Both the position numbers and the translations under genes were made by a program. Below are positions 16,673 to 25,992 of a DNA stretch of 64,000 nucleotides, in pieces (position 1 is the first letter of the stretch; each line of letters opens with the position of its first letter). Below the pieces are notes generated by a model. It did no database searches, was not told the origin of the DNA, and was given only the letters and a program-made list of their open reading frames with translations. The stretch spans positions 124,001-188,000 of the forward strand of contig NZ_AULX01000012.1 of assembly GCF_000422505.1 (NCBI RefSeq), read 5' to 3'. This DNA comes from Paenibacillus pinihumi DSM 23905 = JCM 16419. GTDB lineage: Bacteria > Bacillota > Bacilli > Paenibacillales > Paenibacillaceae.

Positions 16673-17363
16673 AAGCAAGAATGGACGCAACCTAATTACA
16701 ATTACAAATCCACGCTCCCCCATTTCCGAATCTTATCGGACTTTACGCACAAATATTGATTTCTCTTCCATTGATGAGCAGGTACAAGTCATTATGGTCT
16801 CATCTGCTGGTCCTGGGGAGGGTAAATCAACCACAATTAGCAATCTGGCTGTTACGTATGCGCAGACGGAACGCAGGGTTGTTTTGATCGATGCGGATAT
16901 GAGAAGGCCAACCGCACATCACACCTTTCAGTTGTCTAACCGTCAAGGTCTTTCTTCTATATTATCTCAGCAAGCGACTTATCAGGATATCGTACAAAAT
17001 ACCGATATTCCGAATTTACAAATTATTACCTCAGGCCCAATACCACCGAACCCTGCCGAGATGATGGCGTCAAAGCGGATGAGTGCGCTGCTTGATGAAC
17101 TACGTCAAAACTACGATATTATTTTGATTGATGCGCCGCCGCTGCTGGCTGTTACAGATCCGCAAATCATTGCATCCAAGAGTGACGGGGTGATTATGGT
17201 TGTAGATTATGGCAATGTCAAAAAGGATGCTGCTATGAAAGCCAAGGCAAATTTGGATAATGTCAACGCTAGAATTCTTGGTGTTGTGATGAATAACGTA
17301 AAACGCAAGAACGGCGAGGCTGGGTACTATTACTATTATTATGGTCAGGATGACAAAGCGTAG
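16653..17363 (+). CDS. CpsD/YwqD-type bacterial tyrosine kinase
   Basis: This 236-residue BY-kinase has Walker A GPGEGKST (about 53-60), Walker A' LIDADMRRP (about 77-85) and Walker B ILIDAPPLL (about 157). The C-terminal tyrosine cluster is a run of six Tyr (GYYYYYYGQDDKA), the autophosphorylation tail that controls oligomer assembly with the membrane partner. GTG at 16653 is preferred, with GCAGGTGA eight bases upstream. The upstream partner overlaps by 20 bases, and the phosphatase is at 12522-13307, so the phosphorylation cycle is complete in this locus. Confidence 0.93.
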   Translation: MSQLESKSKNGRNLITITNPRSPISESYRTLRTNIDFSSIDEQVQVIMVSSAGPGEGKSTTISNLAVTYAQTERRVVLIDADMRRPTAHHTFQLSNRQGLSSILSQQATYQDIVQNTDIPNLQIITSGPIPPNPAEMMASKRMSALLDELRQNYDIILIDAPPLLAVTDPQIIASKSDGVIMVVDYGNVKKDAAMKAKANLDNVNARILGVVMNNVKRKNGEAGYYYYYYGQDDKA

Positions 17364-17406
17364 TCAGGATACCTGTCAAAGACGCTAATTTAGTAAGGGG
17401 GAAACC

Positions 17407-19227
17407 ATGAACAAGAGGTGGAGGCTCTCGGTTCTATTATTAATAGATATCGCTATTATTTGGTTTAGTATTTACATTTCGTACGTGCTGCGATTTGATG
17501 GTGCTATTCCAGATACGTATTACTCTCAAATGCTTGTCTATGGGCTGGGTTCAACCTTGCTTTGTGGTGGTAGCCTTTATTACTTCCGTCTTTACCACAG
17601 AATGTGGCAGTATGCGAGTATTGGAGAAATCATTGCCATTGTCAAAGCGGTTACAATTGGGGGTATTCTTTCTTGGTTAATCCCTGTGTTGATTCTACAG
17701 GAGGTTGTATCCGTCGCAATCATGATCCGTACATTGGAGACCATGTTAATACTAATGGGGGCAGTACGGTTTGGGTGGAGAGTATTTCGTTCCAACCGGT
17801 TTAATGACGCTGGAGAAAAGTCACGCGTTGTAATCATTGGAGCCGGTGATTGCGGAGTATTGATAGCCAGAGAGTTGACGAATCCGGCATTCACGGACTG
17901 GGAACTGGTAGGTTTCATGGATGATGCAGCTGAAAAACAGAGAATGCATATTCTTGGCGTACCCGTACTTGGTTCAAGGAATGAAATTCAAGAAGTTGTA
18001 GAGAAGTATGGTGTTGCGCAATTTATTATTGCAATGCCATCAGCTCCAAAGAAGGAAATTTCCGCTTTAATCAATCTGGCATTGGCTACTGGTGCTAAAG
18101 TCAAGATGATTCCAGCTATTAACGATCTCATTACCGGTAAGATATCTGTCAAAGCTATCCGAGATGTTGAAGTTGAAGACTTGCTGGGAAGAGATCCGGT
18201 TGTCAGTGACTTGGAAGGCATAGCGAATTACGTACAGGATAAGGTTGTTCTCGTTACAGGAGCCGGAGGTTCTATAGGCTCTGAGCTATGCCGACAAATA
18301 TCTACGTTCTCGCCAGATACGCTATTATTGCTAGGCCATGGGGAAAATAGTATTTATTTGATTGAGATGGAGTTAAGGACAAAGTTCCCGTGGCTTCATA
18401 TTGAGACTGTTATTGCAGACATTCAAGACAGGGAACGAATGGATCAAGTTTTTAAAAGATTCCGCCCGCAGGTAGTCTTTCATGCGGCGGCGCATAAGCA
18501 TGTTCCATTGATGGAGCGCAATCCGTCAGAGGCTGTTAAGAATAATGTTTTTGGTACAAAAAATGTTGCGGATTGTGCAGATAAGTATGGCGCAGAGCGC
18601 TTCGTAATGATTTCCTCTGATAAGGCTGTTAATCCAACCAGCATTATGGGCGCAACCAAGCGAATTGCGGAGATGTATGTGCAGAGTTTGGATGCTATAA
18701 GCAAAACCAAATTTGTCGCTGTCCGGTTTGGAAATGTGTTAGGCAGCCGCGGCAGTGTGATTCCTAGGTTTAAGGAACAAATCATTCGTGGCGGACCGGT
18801 AACGGTGACTCATCCCGACATGATTCGTTATTTTATGACAATACCTGAGGCTGTACAACTGGTTATCCAAGCTGGTTCATTTGCCAAGGGTGGAGAAATC
18901 TTTGTGCTGGATATGGGCAAGCCGGTTAAAATCGTTACCCTTGCAGAGGATTTGATTCGGCTTTCCGGTTATGAGCCTTATACCGAAATTCCAATTGAGT
19001 TTTCTGGAATTCGTGAAGGTGAGAAATTGTTTGAAGAGCTATTGACTAGTGAAGAAGCGGTGGACTCCACACAACATGACAGAATATACATAGGCAAGCC
19101 GACAGAAATTAATCGCACTCATTTGGAACTGGAATTCAAGCGCTTTGAGAAAGTGATACAAGATGGCCATGGTTCCGTCAAGGACATTATTGAGAATCTT
19201 GTACCGATGTATCAGCATGTGTCTTAG
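17407..19227 (+). CDS. membrane-anchored nucleotide-sugar 4,6-dehydratase (CapD/PglF/EpsC type)
   Basis: This 606-residue protein has four N-terminal membrane helices (about 8-110), a first Rossmann module (VVIIGAGDCG, about 141) and an SDR catalytic domain. The NAD site is VTGAGGSIGSE (about 283-293) and the active-site stretch is SSDKAVNPTSIMGATKR, where Met replaces the usual catalytic Tyr, as in WbpM/PglF enzymes. The expected reaction is UDP-GlcNAc to the UDP-4-keto-6-deoxy sugar at the inner membrane face. With the aminotransferase at 21214 and the acetyltransferase at 20589 it forms a UDP-diacetylbacillosamine route. Confidence 0.9.
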   Translation: MNKRWRLSVLLLIDIAIIWFSIYISYVLRFDGAIPDTYYSQMLVYGLGSTLLCGGSLYYFRLYHRMWQYASIGEIIAIVKAVTIGGILSWLIPVLILQEVVSVAIMIRTLETMLILMGAVRFGWRVFRSNRFNDAGEKSRVVIIGAGDCGVLIARELTNPAFTDWELVGFMDDAAEKQRMHILGVPVLGSRNEIQEVVEKYGVAQFIIAMPSAPKKEISALINLALATGAKVKMIPAINDLITGKISVKAIRDVEVEDLLGRDPVVSDLEGIANYVQDKVVLVTGAGGSIGSELCRQISTFSPDTLLLLGHGENSIYLIEMELRTKFPWLHIETVIADIQDRERMDQVFKRFRPQVVFHAAAHKHVPLMERNPSEAVKNNVFGTKNVADCADKYGAERFVMISSDKAVNPTSIMGATKRIAEMYVQSLDAISKTKFVAVRFGNVLGSRGSVIPRFKEQIIRGGPVTVTHPDMIRYFMTIPEAVQLVIQAGSFAKGGEIFVLDMGKPVKIVTLAEDLIRLSGYEPYTEIPIEFSGIREGEKLFEELLTSEEAVDSTQHDRIYIGKPTEINRTHLELEFKRFEKVIQDGHGSVKDIIENLVPMYQHVS

Positions 19228-19267
19228 GCAGAACTAAGTGGATTTGATAAAGGAGTGACACACGAAC

Positions 19268-19924
19268 ATGAAGCGGTGGCATAAAATTTTAATTGTGGTG
19301 TTCTCTATTGTGCTAGTTCTTGGAATAGGCGGTCTGATTACAGCAAACTATGTGATTGATAAGTTCCTGTCTTCCTTCTCAAATAGTGTCATTGCGGAGA
19401 TGGAGAGCTCGATGCTTAATAGTGATAAAGAAGCAGAGGGCGGCCAAACGCAAGAAAATGACAAGGTTGAGAAGGAAGATATTCCTTCTAATTCAGAGAA
19501 GAAGTCTGAGAAGAATGAGGAAAATACTCCTTCTGAGGGAACTGCTAAAGAAAACGAAGATACTCTAACTAAACCAGACAAAAATGAAACCAAACAGGAT
19601 GATGGCTCCAAGACACTAAGCAAAGGTGAGGAGAAATATAATCCTAACGTTTCTGTAGATAAAGCAAAAGAGATACAGGAAACAGCTACTGTATCTGAGA
19701 AAGCCAAGGTAACCTCAATACTGCTTTCCAAGCTGAGTTTGGAGGACATTAAGACTCTTCAGCAGTTAGCGAGTGGAGGGTTGAGCAAGGAGAAGAAAAA
19801 GGAAGCCAGGACGCTGATGTTAGAGAAGCTTTCTGAAGATGAGTATAATGAATTGATTGAGATAGCTAAGAAATATGGTGTGAGTCAAGGAAGACAATAT
19901 GATGAGGTAAAGAAAGACAAATAA
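19268..19924 (+). CDS. anchored acidic protein with a C-terminal helical module
   Basis: This 218-residue protein of unknown function has an N-terminal membrane helix (about 6-27). A long, charged low-complexity stretch rich in E, K, N, S and T (about 45-135) leads to a helical C-terminus (about 140-210) with LLSKLSLEDIKTLQQLASGG and then LSKEKKKEARTLMLEKLSED. That C-terminus matches the end of the protein at 421-1137 (LLSKFSMKELTDLANSAKGG). It probably projects from the membrane next to the polymer machinery. The gene follows the dehydratase and comes just before the sharp drop in GC content. Confidence 0.65.
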   Translation: MKRWHKILIVVFSIVLVLGIGGLITANYVIDKFLSSFSNSVIAEMESSMLNSDKEAEGGQTQENDKVEKEDIPSNSEKKSEKNEENTPSEGTAKENEDTLTKPDKNETKQDDGSKTLSKGEEKYNPNVSVDKAKEIQETATVSEKAKVTSILLSKLSLEDIKTLQQLASGGLSKEKKKEARTLMLEKLSEDEYNELIEIAKKYGVSQGRQYDEVKKDK

Positions 19925-19943
19925 TATTGATGGGGTTTAAAAA

Positions 19944-20564
19944 GTGAAATTATATCCTTATGTGAAAAGATTAATTGATATAGTATTTGCTGTTCTTCTT
20001 CTAGTGATTGCTTCTCCAATTATGTTATTTGCAGTTTTTGCAATTAAAATGGAGTCTAGAGGTCCAGCACTATTTAAACAGAATAGACCTGGGAAGAATT
20101 CTCGTATTTTTACAGTGCTGAAATTCAGAACAATGGCAACTGAAATGGAGAAAGACGGCAGGGCATTATCTGATATGGAGCGTATGACTAGAGTAGGTAA
20201 TGTTTTACGCAAAACAAGTATTGATGAATTACCCCAATTAATTAATATTTTGCGTGGTGAAATGAGTTTTATTGGCCCACGTCCTCTCTTGGTAAAATAT
20301 TTAGACTACTATACCCCAGAGCAATCCAGAAGACATGAAGTAATGCCAGGAATCTCAGGATGGGCACAAGTTAATGGGCGTAATTCTATAAGTTGGAAAG
20401 AAAAATTTAAACTGGATGTTTGGTATGTAGAACATCAATCTCTAAGTCTTGATATCAAAATTTTGCTACTTACAATATATAATGTTTTAAAAAGTAAGGA
20501 TATAAACTCTTCTTCTGATAATACCATGCAGCCTTTTACAGGTGACGTGGAATCTGGCTTATAA
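19944..20564 (+). CDS. undecaprenyl-phosphate sugar-1-phosphate transferase (PglC/EpsL type)
   Basis: This 206-residue monotopic phosphoglycosyl transferase starts the repeat unit by moving a sugar phosphate to undecaprenyl phosphate. An N-terminal re-entrant hydrophobic helix (about 9-32) is followed by KFRTM, DELPQLINILRGEMSFIGPRP and GISGWAQVNGRN, all hallmarks of the family. It is the short form, without the N-terminal membrane bundle of WbaP-like enzymes. Given its neighbours the substrate is likely UDP-diacetylbacillosamine, as for PglC. It starts at GTG and is the first gene of the AT-rich core. Confidence 0.92.
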   Translation: MKLYPYVKRLIDIVFAVLLLVIASPIMLFAVFAIKMESRGPALFKQNRPGKNSRIFTVLKFRTMATEMEKDGRALSDMERMTRVGNVLRKTSIDELPQLINILRGEMSFIGPRPLLVKYLDYYTPEQSRRHEVMPGISGWAQVNGRNSISWKEKFKLDVWYVEHQSLSLDIKILLLTIYNVLKSKDINSSSDNTMQPFTGDVESGL

Positions 20565-20588
20565 TAAAAATGGTCGGTGAATGAAATA

Positions 20589-21206
20589 ATGCCCAAATTA
20601 CTTATTTTAGGAGCAGGTGGCCACGGTAAAGTGGTTGCTGAAATAGCAGTTTTAATGAATCAATGGGATGAAGTTTCATTCCTGGATGATAATGAAGACC
20701 TAACTAACACAATAGGCAATACCAGTAAGTACGAGTTGTTTTTGAATCGCTATCAATATGCTTTTTCAGCATTCGGAGATAACCGATTAAGAACGGAATG
20801 GAACAGTCGATTAAAAGTTGCTGGATACTCAATCCCGACTTTAGTTCATCCAAATGCGATAATTAGTTCTCAAAGTAGTATTGATGAAGGTACAGTAGTT
20901 ATGCCTGGTGCAATTATCAACTGTGATTCTTCAATAGGAAAACACTGCATAATAAATACTGCGGTAAGTGTGGATCACGATTGTACAATCAATAATTCTG
21001 TACATTTATCACCTGGGGTGAGGTTAGGAGGCTCCGTATCAGTAGACGAGTTTAGTTGGATTGGCTTAGGAGCAAAAGTAATTAATAATGTTAGCATTGG
21101 GAGAGGAGTAATTATCGCAGCTGGGAGCGTAGTTACTAAAAATATTCCCAATTATGTAATGGCGGCGGGGGTACCTGCCAAAATAAAAAAGCAACTTGGA
21201 GTGTGA
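20589..21206 (+). CDS. sugar O/N-acetyltransferase (PglD/EpsM type)
   Basis: This 205-residue protein has an N-terminal UDP-sugar-binding Rossmann-like part with ILGAGGHGKVVAEIA, followed by a left-handed beta-helix of hexapeptide repeats (about 85-205). VDHDCTI carries the catalytic His, and the end is SVVTKNIPNYVMAAGVPAKIKK. This matches PglD-type enzymes that acetylate the 4-amino group of UDP-bacillosamine. I chose ATG at 20589, with GGTCGGTGA eight bases upstream; the upstream GTG is part of that site. Confidence 0.9.
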   Translation: MPKLLILGAGGHGKVVAEIAVLMNQWDEVSFLDDNEDLTNTIGNTSKYELFLNRYQYAFSAFGDNRLRTEWNSRLKVAGYSIPTLVHPNAIISSQSSIDEGTVVMPGAIINCDSSIGKHCIINTAVSVDHDCTINNSVHLSPGVRLGGSVSVDEFSWIGLGAKVINNVSIGRGVIIAAGSVVTKNIPNYVMAAGVPAKIKKQLGV

Positions 21207-21213
21207 ATAAATT

Positions 21214-22371
21214 TTGAGTCAAGTCATTCCATTATCTGTACCTAATCTTTCGTTAGACATACTAGAGAATTTGAGAGAAACTATTGAAACAGGCTGGGTC
21301 TCAACCGGCGGGCGTTTCATTGAAGAGTTTGAAAAAAAAGTAGCAGCTTATGTTGGCACTGAAAGAGCGGTGTCGTGCCAAAGTGGAACAGCCGGGCTTC
21401 ATCTTGCATTGAAGGTGCTTGGAGTGGAATACGGTGACGAAGTCATCGTCCCGACATTAACCTTTATAGCTGCAGTTAATCCGGTGAAATATCTTGGAGC
21501 AGAGCCAGTTTTTATGGACTGTGACGATACTTTAAATTTAGATGTGAATAAATTGGAAGCCTTTTTGGAAGAAGAATGTCAGTTTACAGATGGTACAGTA
21601 ATTAATAAATCCACAGGGAAAAAAATTAAGGCAATAATTGTTGTTCATGTTTTTGGAAATCCAGCTAGTATGGAACGATTAATGGAAATTAAAGAAAAAT
21701 ATAATCTAAAGTTGCTTGAAGATGCTACGGAAGCTTTGGGGTCATATTATAAAGATGGAACATTCGCTTATCGTCATTGCGGAACAATCGGTGATATAGG
21801 GGTATATTCATTTAACGCAAATAAAATTATAACAACCGGTGGAGGAGGGATGATCGTATCTAATAATGGAGAACTATTAGAAGAGATATCCTTTCTTTCT
21901 GTCCAAGCAAAAACAGACCCTCTTTATTTTACACATGATGAAGTGGGATACAATTATAGAATGACGAACATTCAAGCTGCATTTGGCACACATCAGATTG
22001 ACCAATTAGAAAGTTTTATTGATACAAAAATCAATAATTATAACCTCTACAGTAATGGAATAGAGCATATTGAGGGCTTGGGGCTATTATCGTTTAGAAA
22101 GGACACAAGAGCAAACCATTGGTTTTATTCATTAATAGTAGAGGAACAGTATAAGGTCAACAGAGATGAATTACTAATTCAATTGAATAATTTTGGGATA
22201 CAAACTAGACCTCTATGGGGATTGATACATAAACAGAAGCCTTACTGCGCTAATCAGTCTTATAGGATTGAAAATGCTATCTTCTATGAAGAAAGGCTAT
22301 TAAACATTCCATGCAGTAGCAATTTGAAACAGGAACAAGTAATGGAAGTTTTAAAAAGGTTGGGAGATTAA
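21214..22371 (+). CDS. DegT/DnrJ/EryC1 sugar aminotransferase (PglE/EpsN/LegC type)
   Basis: This is a 385-residue PLP enzyme. It opens with IPLSVPNLSLD and continues with TGWVSTGG, the substrate-site SGTAGLHLAL, and DEVIVPTLTFIA. LEDATEALGS holds the Asp that contacts PLP nitrogen, and the lysine loop is FNANKIITTGGGG. The expected reaction is transfer of an amino group from glutamate to the 4-keto sugar made by the dehydratase at 17407. Start is TTG, with GGAGTGTGA upstream and only 7 bases after the previous stop, so it belongs to the same operon. Confidence 0.9.
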   Translation: MSQVIPLSVPNLSLDILENLRETIETGWVSTGGRFIEEFEKKVAAYVGTERAVSCQSGTAGLHLALKVLGVEYGDEVIVPTLTFIAAVNPVKYLGAEPVFMDCDDTLNLDVNKLEAFLEEECQFTDGTVINKSTGKKIKAIIVVHVFGNPASMERLMEIKEKYNLKLLEDATEALGSYYKDGTFAYRHCGTIGDIGVYSFNANKIITTGGGGMIVSNNGELLEEISFLSVQAKTDPLYFTHDEVGYNYRMTNIQAAFGTHQIDQLESFIDTKINNYNLYSNGIEHIEGLGLLSFRKDTRANHWFYSLIVEEQYKVNRDELLIQLNNFGIQTRPLWGLIHKQKPYCANQSYRIENAIFYEERLLNIPCSSNLKQEQVMEVLKRLGD

Positions 22372-22372
22372 A

Positions 22373-23536
22373 ATGGGAATAATTAGTTTTATTTTCTGGA
22401 TAAGCTTGTTTCTTATTTTTTATTGTTTTATAGGTTATCCCGTTTCTCTATGGTTAATAAAGAATTGTATTAGAAATAAGAAAGCGGTGGCTAACGCCCA
22501 ATCTAAACCATCTGTCACAATAATAATTCCAGCTCACAATGAAGAAACAGTTATCGAAAATAAGTTGATAAACTTAATCAACTTGAACTATCCTGCAGAA
22601 TTAGTTGAAATAATTATTGCTTCTGATAATAGTACAGATAAAACAAATGAAATTGTAACCAGTTTTATTGAAAATAATCGGAATCATATTATAAAGTTGT
22701 ATAAAGTTCAGCAAAGAAAAGGAAAAACTAATGCTCAAAATGAAGCAGTTAAAATAGCTAAAGGCGAGATTTTGGTATTTAGCGATGCTAATGCGATGTT
22801 AGATAGTGAAGCTGTAAATTACCTTGTTTCTTCATTCATATCAAAGGATATTGTATATGTTACAGGAAGATTGCAATATGTAAATAATTTAGAGTTTGCA
22901 TCAAGTAATACTGAAAATAATTATTGGCAATATGATTTGTTTATGAGACAAATAGAGTCTGATATTCAAACGATTACAGCTGGTAATGGAGCAATATATG
23001 CAATAAGAAGAATTGATTATGTGGATTTTAATCCTATCGCTTGTCATGATTCTGCCATGCCTATTTTTGCAGGTATTAATCAGAAAAGAGCTATTTATAA
23101 TTCAAATGCGGTTGCCTATGAGAAGGCAGGAGAAACTTCTGGAGATGAATTCAAAAGAAAGGTAAGAATGAATCGAGAGATTCTGACTTTCATTTTTGGA
23201 AACATAAAAAAATATAATGTTTTTAAAAATGGTTGGTTTAGTTATTTCTACTTAGGGCACAGGACTCTCAGATATTCATTGTTTCTTTTTCACTTAAGTG
23301 CATTGATTACGAATCTGATTTTGAGTATAGAAAACAAATTTTATTTAATTACTTTTGTGTTGCAAATTTTGTTTTATTTCCTTGCAGGATGTAAATTGAT
23401 ATTTGGATTCAATCACAAAATATTTTATTATCCGTATTATTATACTATGACTATAGCGGCTCAATTAGTGGGTGCAATGAGACAAATTAGTGGAAGATCA
23501 AAACCCTTTTGGGACAAAGCTGAAACTACAAGATAA
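22373..23536 (+). CDS. family 2 membrane glycosyltransferase
   Basis: This 387-residue protein has an N-terminal helix (about 4-29) and a GT-A catalytic domain. The domain has TIIIPAHNEE, the nucleotide-binding ASDNSTDKT, the metal-binding DAN triad in VFSDANAML, and a base region near HDSAMP. Three or so membrane helices follow at the C-terminus. The processive QxxRW motif is not clear; RKVRMNREIL stands in its place. It likely adds one or more sugars to the lipid-linked repeat. The start codon lies one base after the previous stop. Confidence 0.88.
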   Translation: MGIISFIFWISLFLIFYCFIGYPVSLWLIKNCIRNKKAVANAQSKPSVTIIIPAHNEETVIENKLINLINLNYPAELVEIIIASDNSTDKTNEIVTSFIENNRNHIIKLYKVQQRKGKTNAQNEAVKIAKGEILVFSDANAMLDSEAVNYLVSSFISKDIVYVTGRLQYVNNLEFASSNTENNYWQYDLFMRQIESDIQTITAGNGAIYAIRRIDYVDFNPIACHDSAMPIFAGINQKRAIYNSNAVAYEKAGETSGDEFKRKVRMNREILTFIFGNIKKYNVFKNGWFSYFYLGHRTLRYSLFLFHLSALITNLILSIENKFYLITFVLQILFYFLAGCKLIFGFNHKIFYYPYYYTMTIAAQLVGAMRQISGRSKPFWDKAETTR

Positions 23537-23549
23537 AGGTGGATTTAAA

Positions 23550-24878
23550 ATGAATATAGGAGTAATAGGGACTGGCTATGTAGGGTTAGTTCAGGGAGTT
23601 ATACTGGCGGAGTTTGGTATGAATGTAATTTGTATGGATGTAGCTGAAGAGAAAATTATTCAATTAAAAAGAGGTGAACTACCTATATATGAACCTGGAT
23701 TAAAGGAGTTGATGGATAAAAACTTTAAAGAGAAAAGATTACATTTCACTACAGATATCCAGGAAACTGTTTCAAAAAGTGATGTTATTTTTATTGCGGT
23801 TGGTACTCCACCAAAAGATGATGGAAGTGCAGACCTAAAATATGTACTACAAGCTGCGACAGATATTGCAATCCATATGAATGACTACAAAGTGATTGTC
23901 AACAAATCTACAGTTCCTGTAGGGACAGGTGAAATGGTCAATAATACTATTTCTCGAATTTTGAGTGAGCGAGAAAAAGACATACCATATGAAGTTGTAT
24001 CTAATCCAGAGTTTTTAAGAGAAGGAAAAGCAGTTCAGGATTGCTTAAAACCTGATAGAGTCGTTATAGGAACTGACTCCGATAAAGCAAGAGCAACTAT
24101 GAAAAGCGTCTATGATGTATTGTATATAAATCAAACCCCTTTTGTTTTCACAAATATTGAAACAGCTGAACTAATAAAATATGCATCAAATGCTTTTCTC
24201 GCAGTAAAAATCAGTTTTATTAATGAGATGGCATTATTGGCCGAGAAAGTTGGGGCTAATGTTCAAGAGGTTGCTAGGGCAATGGGGATGGATGGGAGAA
24301 TTTCTCCTAAATTTTTACACGCTGGACCGGGTTACGGAGGTTCCTGTTTCCCTAAGGATACTAAGGCTATTGCAGATATTGGAAGAAAAAATGATGAAGA
24401 AATGTTGGTTATAGAAGCGGCTATTAAAGCTAATGAGAAACAGAAGATAAAAATGGTACATAAAATTGTTAACAATATGAGTATTGATGGACGACTTGAT
24501 GGTAAAATTATTGGAGTCTTGGGTTTATCTTTTAAACCAGAAACTGACGATATGAGGGATGCACCGTCTATTGATATTATTGAAGGATTGATTAAAGCGG
24601 GAGCTAAAATACAAGCATATTGTCCTCAAGGTATGAAAGAAGCAAAATGGAGACTTGAACATCTAGGTAATAATATTAAATATATGAATGATGAGTATGA
24701 AGTTTCTAAGGATGCAGAGGCGATAGTAATTATGACTGAATGGCATCAATTTAGAGGGATGAATTTGAGTAAAATTAGAGAAAATATGAATGGGAATTAT
24801 TTTTTTGATCTACGTAATATATACTCTAAAAGAGAAAGGAAACTAGATGATTTTATCTATATTGGGGTAGGTAATTAA
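23550..24878 (+). CDS. UDP-glucose 6-dehydrogenase
   Basis: This is a 442-residue enzyme that oxidises UDP-glucose to UDP-glucuronate with NAD. The N-terminal Rossmann motif is GVIGTGYVGLVQG. Catalytic Cys266 lies in GPGYGGSCFPKD, and the C-terminal nucleotide-sugar domain begins around GVLGLSFKPETDDMRDAPS. I chose ATG at 23550, preceded by AAAGGTGGA; an upstream ATG at 23490 lies inside the previous gene. Paired with GalU at 30032 it would supply UDP-glucuronate, so the polymer is probably acidic. The reaction could instead be on a related UDP-hexose. Confidence 0.92.
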   Translation: MNIGVIGTGYVGLVQGVILAEFGMNVICMDVAEEKIIQLKRGELPIYEPGLKELMDKNFKEKRLHFTTDIQETVSKSDVIFIAVGTPPKDDGSADLKYVLQAATDIAIHMNDYKVIVNKSTVPVGTGEMVNNTISRILSEREKDIPYEVVSNPEFLREGKAVQDCLKPDRVVIGTDSDKARATMKSVYDVLYINQTPFVFTNIETAELIKYASNAFLAVKISFINEMALLAEKVGANVQEVARAMGMDGRISPKFLHAGPGYGGSCFPKDTKAIADIGRKNDEEMLVIEAAIKANEKQKIKMVHKIVNNMSIDGRLDGKIIGVLGLSFKPETDDMRDAPSIDIIEGLIKAGAKIQAYCPQGMKEAKWRLEHLGNNIKYMNDEYEVSKDAEAIVIMTEWHQFRGMNLSKIRENMNGNYFFDLRNIYSKRERKLDDFIYIGVGN

Positions 24879-25951
24879 TGAAGAAAGTCATATTTTTAGA
24901 TAGTAGCTATCCAATTAATAGTAGGAATGAAAGAATTATTAAAGTGATTAATAAAGATCATCATGTTAAAGTGATTACTTGGAATAGAACAAAAGACACA
25001 ATTACTAATACTGATTATCAAATATTTAATAGAATTGCACCATATGGTAGTCGATTCAAAAAACTTAAGTATATGTTTCAATATTATAGTTTCATAAAAA
25101 AAGAAATACTTTCATTTAAACCTGAAATAGTAATTGCATCTAATTGGGATATGTTATTTCTGGCTTCATTTATTAAGAAGAAATTTCATTTTAATTTAAT
25201 ATATGAAAATAGAGATATGATTAGTACAAGTAATTCTCTAGTTAAGTATTCACTTGAGGCCATTGAAAGAATAAGCCTTAAAAATGTTGATAGTATGATT
25301 TTAGCATCACGATTTTTTGAAGATAAATATCCGTGTTTCAAAAGGAAAATAATTGTACTGGAAAACAAAATTCCGAGATTCCTCCCAAAATATGAGAACA
25401 CAGAATCTGTTGTTTTTAGAATTTCATTTATTGGCGCGGTTAGATTTTTTGATATTTTAAAAAATTTATTAGAAGCTACTAAAGACTTAAGTAATGTTGA
25501 GATAAAAATTCATGGCAGCGGAGCTGATAATGAACGCTTAATAAAATACGTAAAAGATTGTAATTTTCCGAATGTAGTTATAACTGGGCAATTTAATTAT
25601 AATTTAATAGGGGAATTATACGCTAATACTGACTTGGTGTGGTCTGTATATCCTAATACAGAAAATAGTAATAAGAAGTTTGTAATGCCAAATAAATATT
25701 TTGAGTCAATTTATTTTGAGACCCCAGGAATTTTCCCCAATTCAACTAAGGCAGGTGAATTGGTTGAGGAGCAAAATATCGGGTATACTGTGAATCCATA
25801 TGACAAAAATGAAATAAAGGCTAAAATATTACATATATTAAATGATAGATCTGACTTATCTACTAAAGTTTCTAAAATGAGGAATTACAAAGAAAGTATT
25901 TTCTTTGAAGATGATTCTGAAAAGTTAAAAGAATTAATAAGTGAAGGATGA
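24878..25951 (+). CDS. glycosyltransferase, GT-B fold
   Basis: This 357-residue protein has the two-lobed layout of GT4-like enzymes: an N-terminal KKVIFLDSSYP, SFKPEIVIASNW, a linker around FRISFIGAVRFFD, then GSGADNERL and a nucleotide-sugar site around MPNKYFESIYFETPGI. The start overlaps the previous stop (TAATGA). Very AT-rich, like its neighbours. The sugar specificity cannot be read from the sequence. Confidence 0.8.
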   Translation: MKKVIFLDSSYPINSRNERIIKVINKDHHVKVITWNRTKDTITNTDYQIFNRIAPYGSRFKKLKYMFQYYSFIKKEILSFKPEIVIASNWDMLFLASFIKKKFHFNLIYENRDMISTSNSLVKYSLEAIERISLKNVDSMILASRFFEDKYPCFKRKIIVLENKIPRFLPKYENTESVVFRISFIGAVRFFDILKNLLEATKDLSNVEIKIHGSGADNERLIKYVKDCNFPNVVITGQFNYNLIGELYANTDLVWSVYPNTENSNKKFVMPNKYFESIYFETPGIFPNSTKAGELVEEQNIGYTVNPYDKNEIKAKILHILNDRSDLSTKVSKMRNYKESIFFEDDSEKLKELISEG

Positions 25952-25992
25952 AGCTGTATTATGCAAGTAAATTTTATTAATATGGTGTTATT

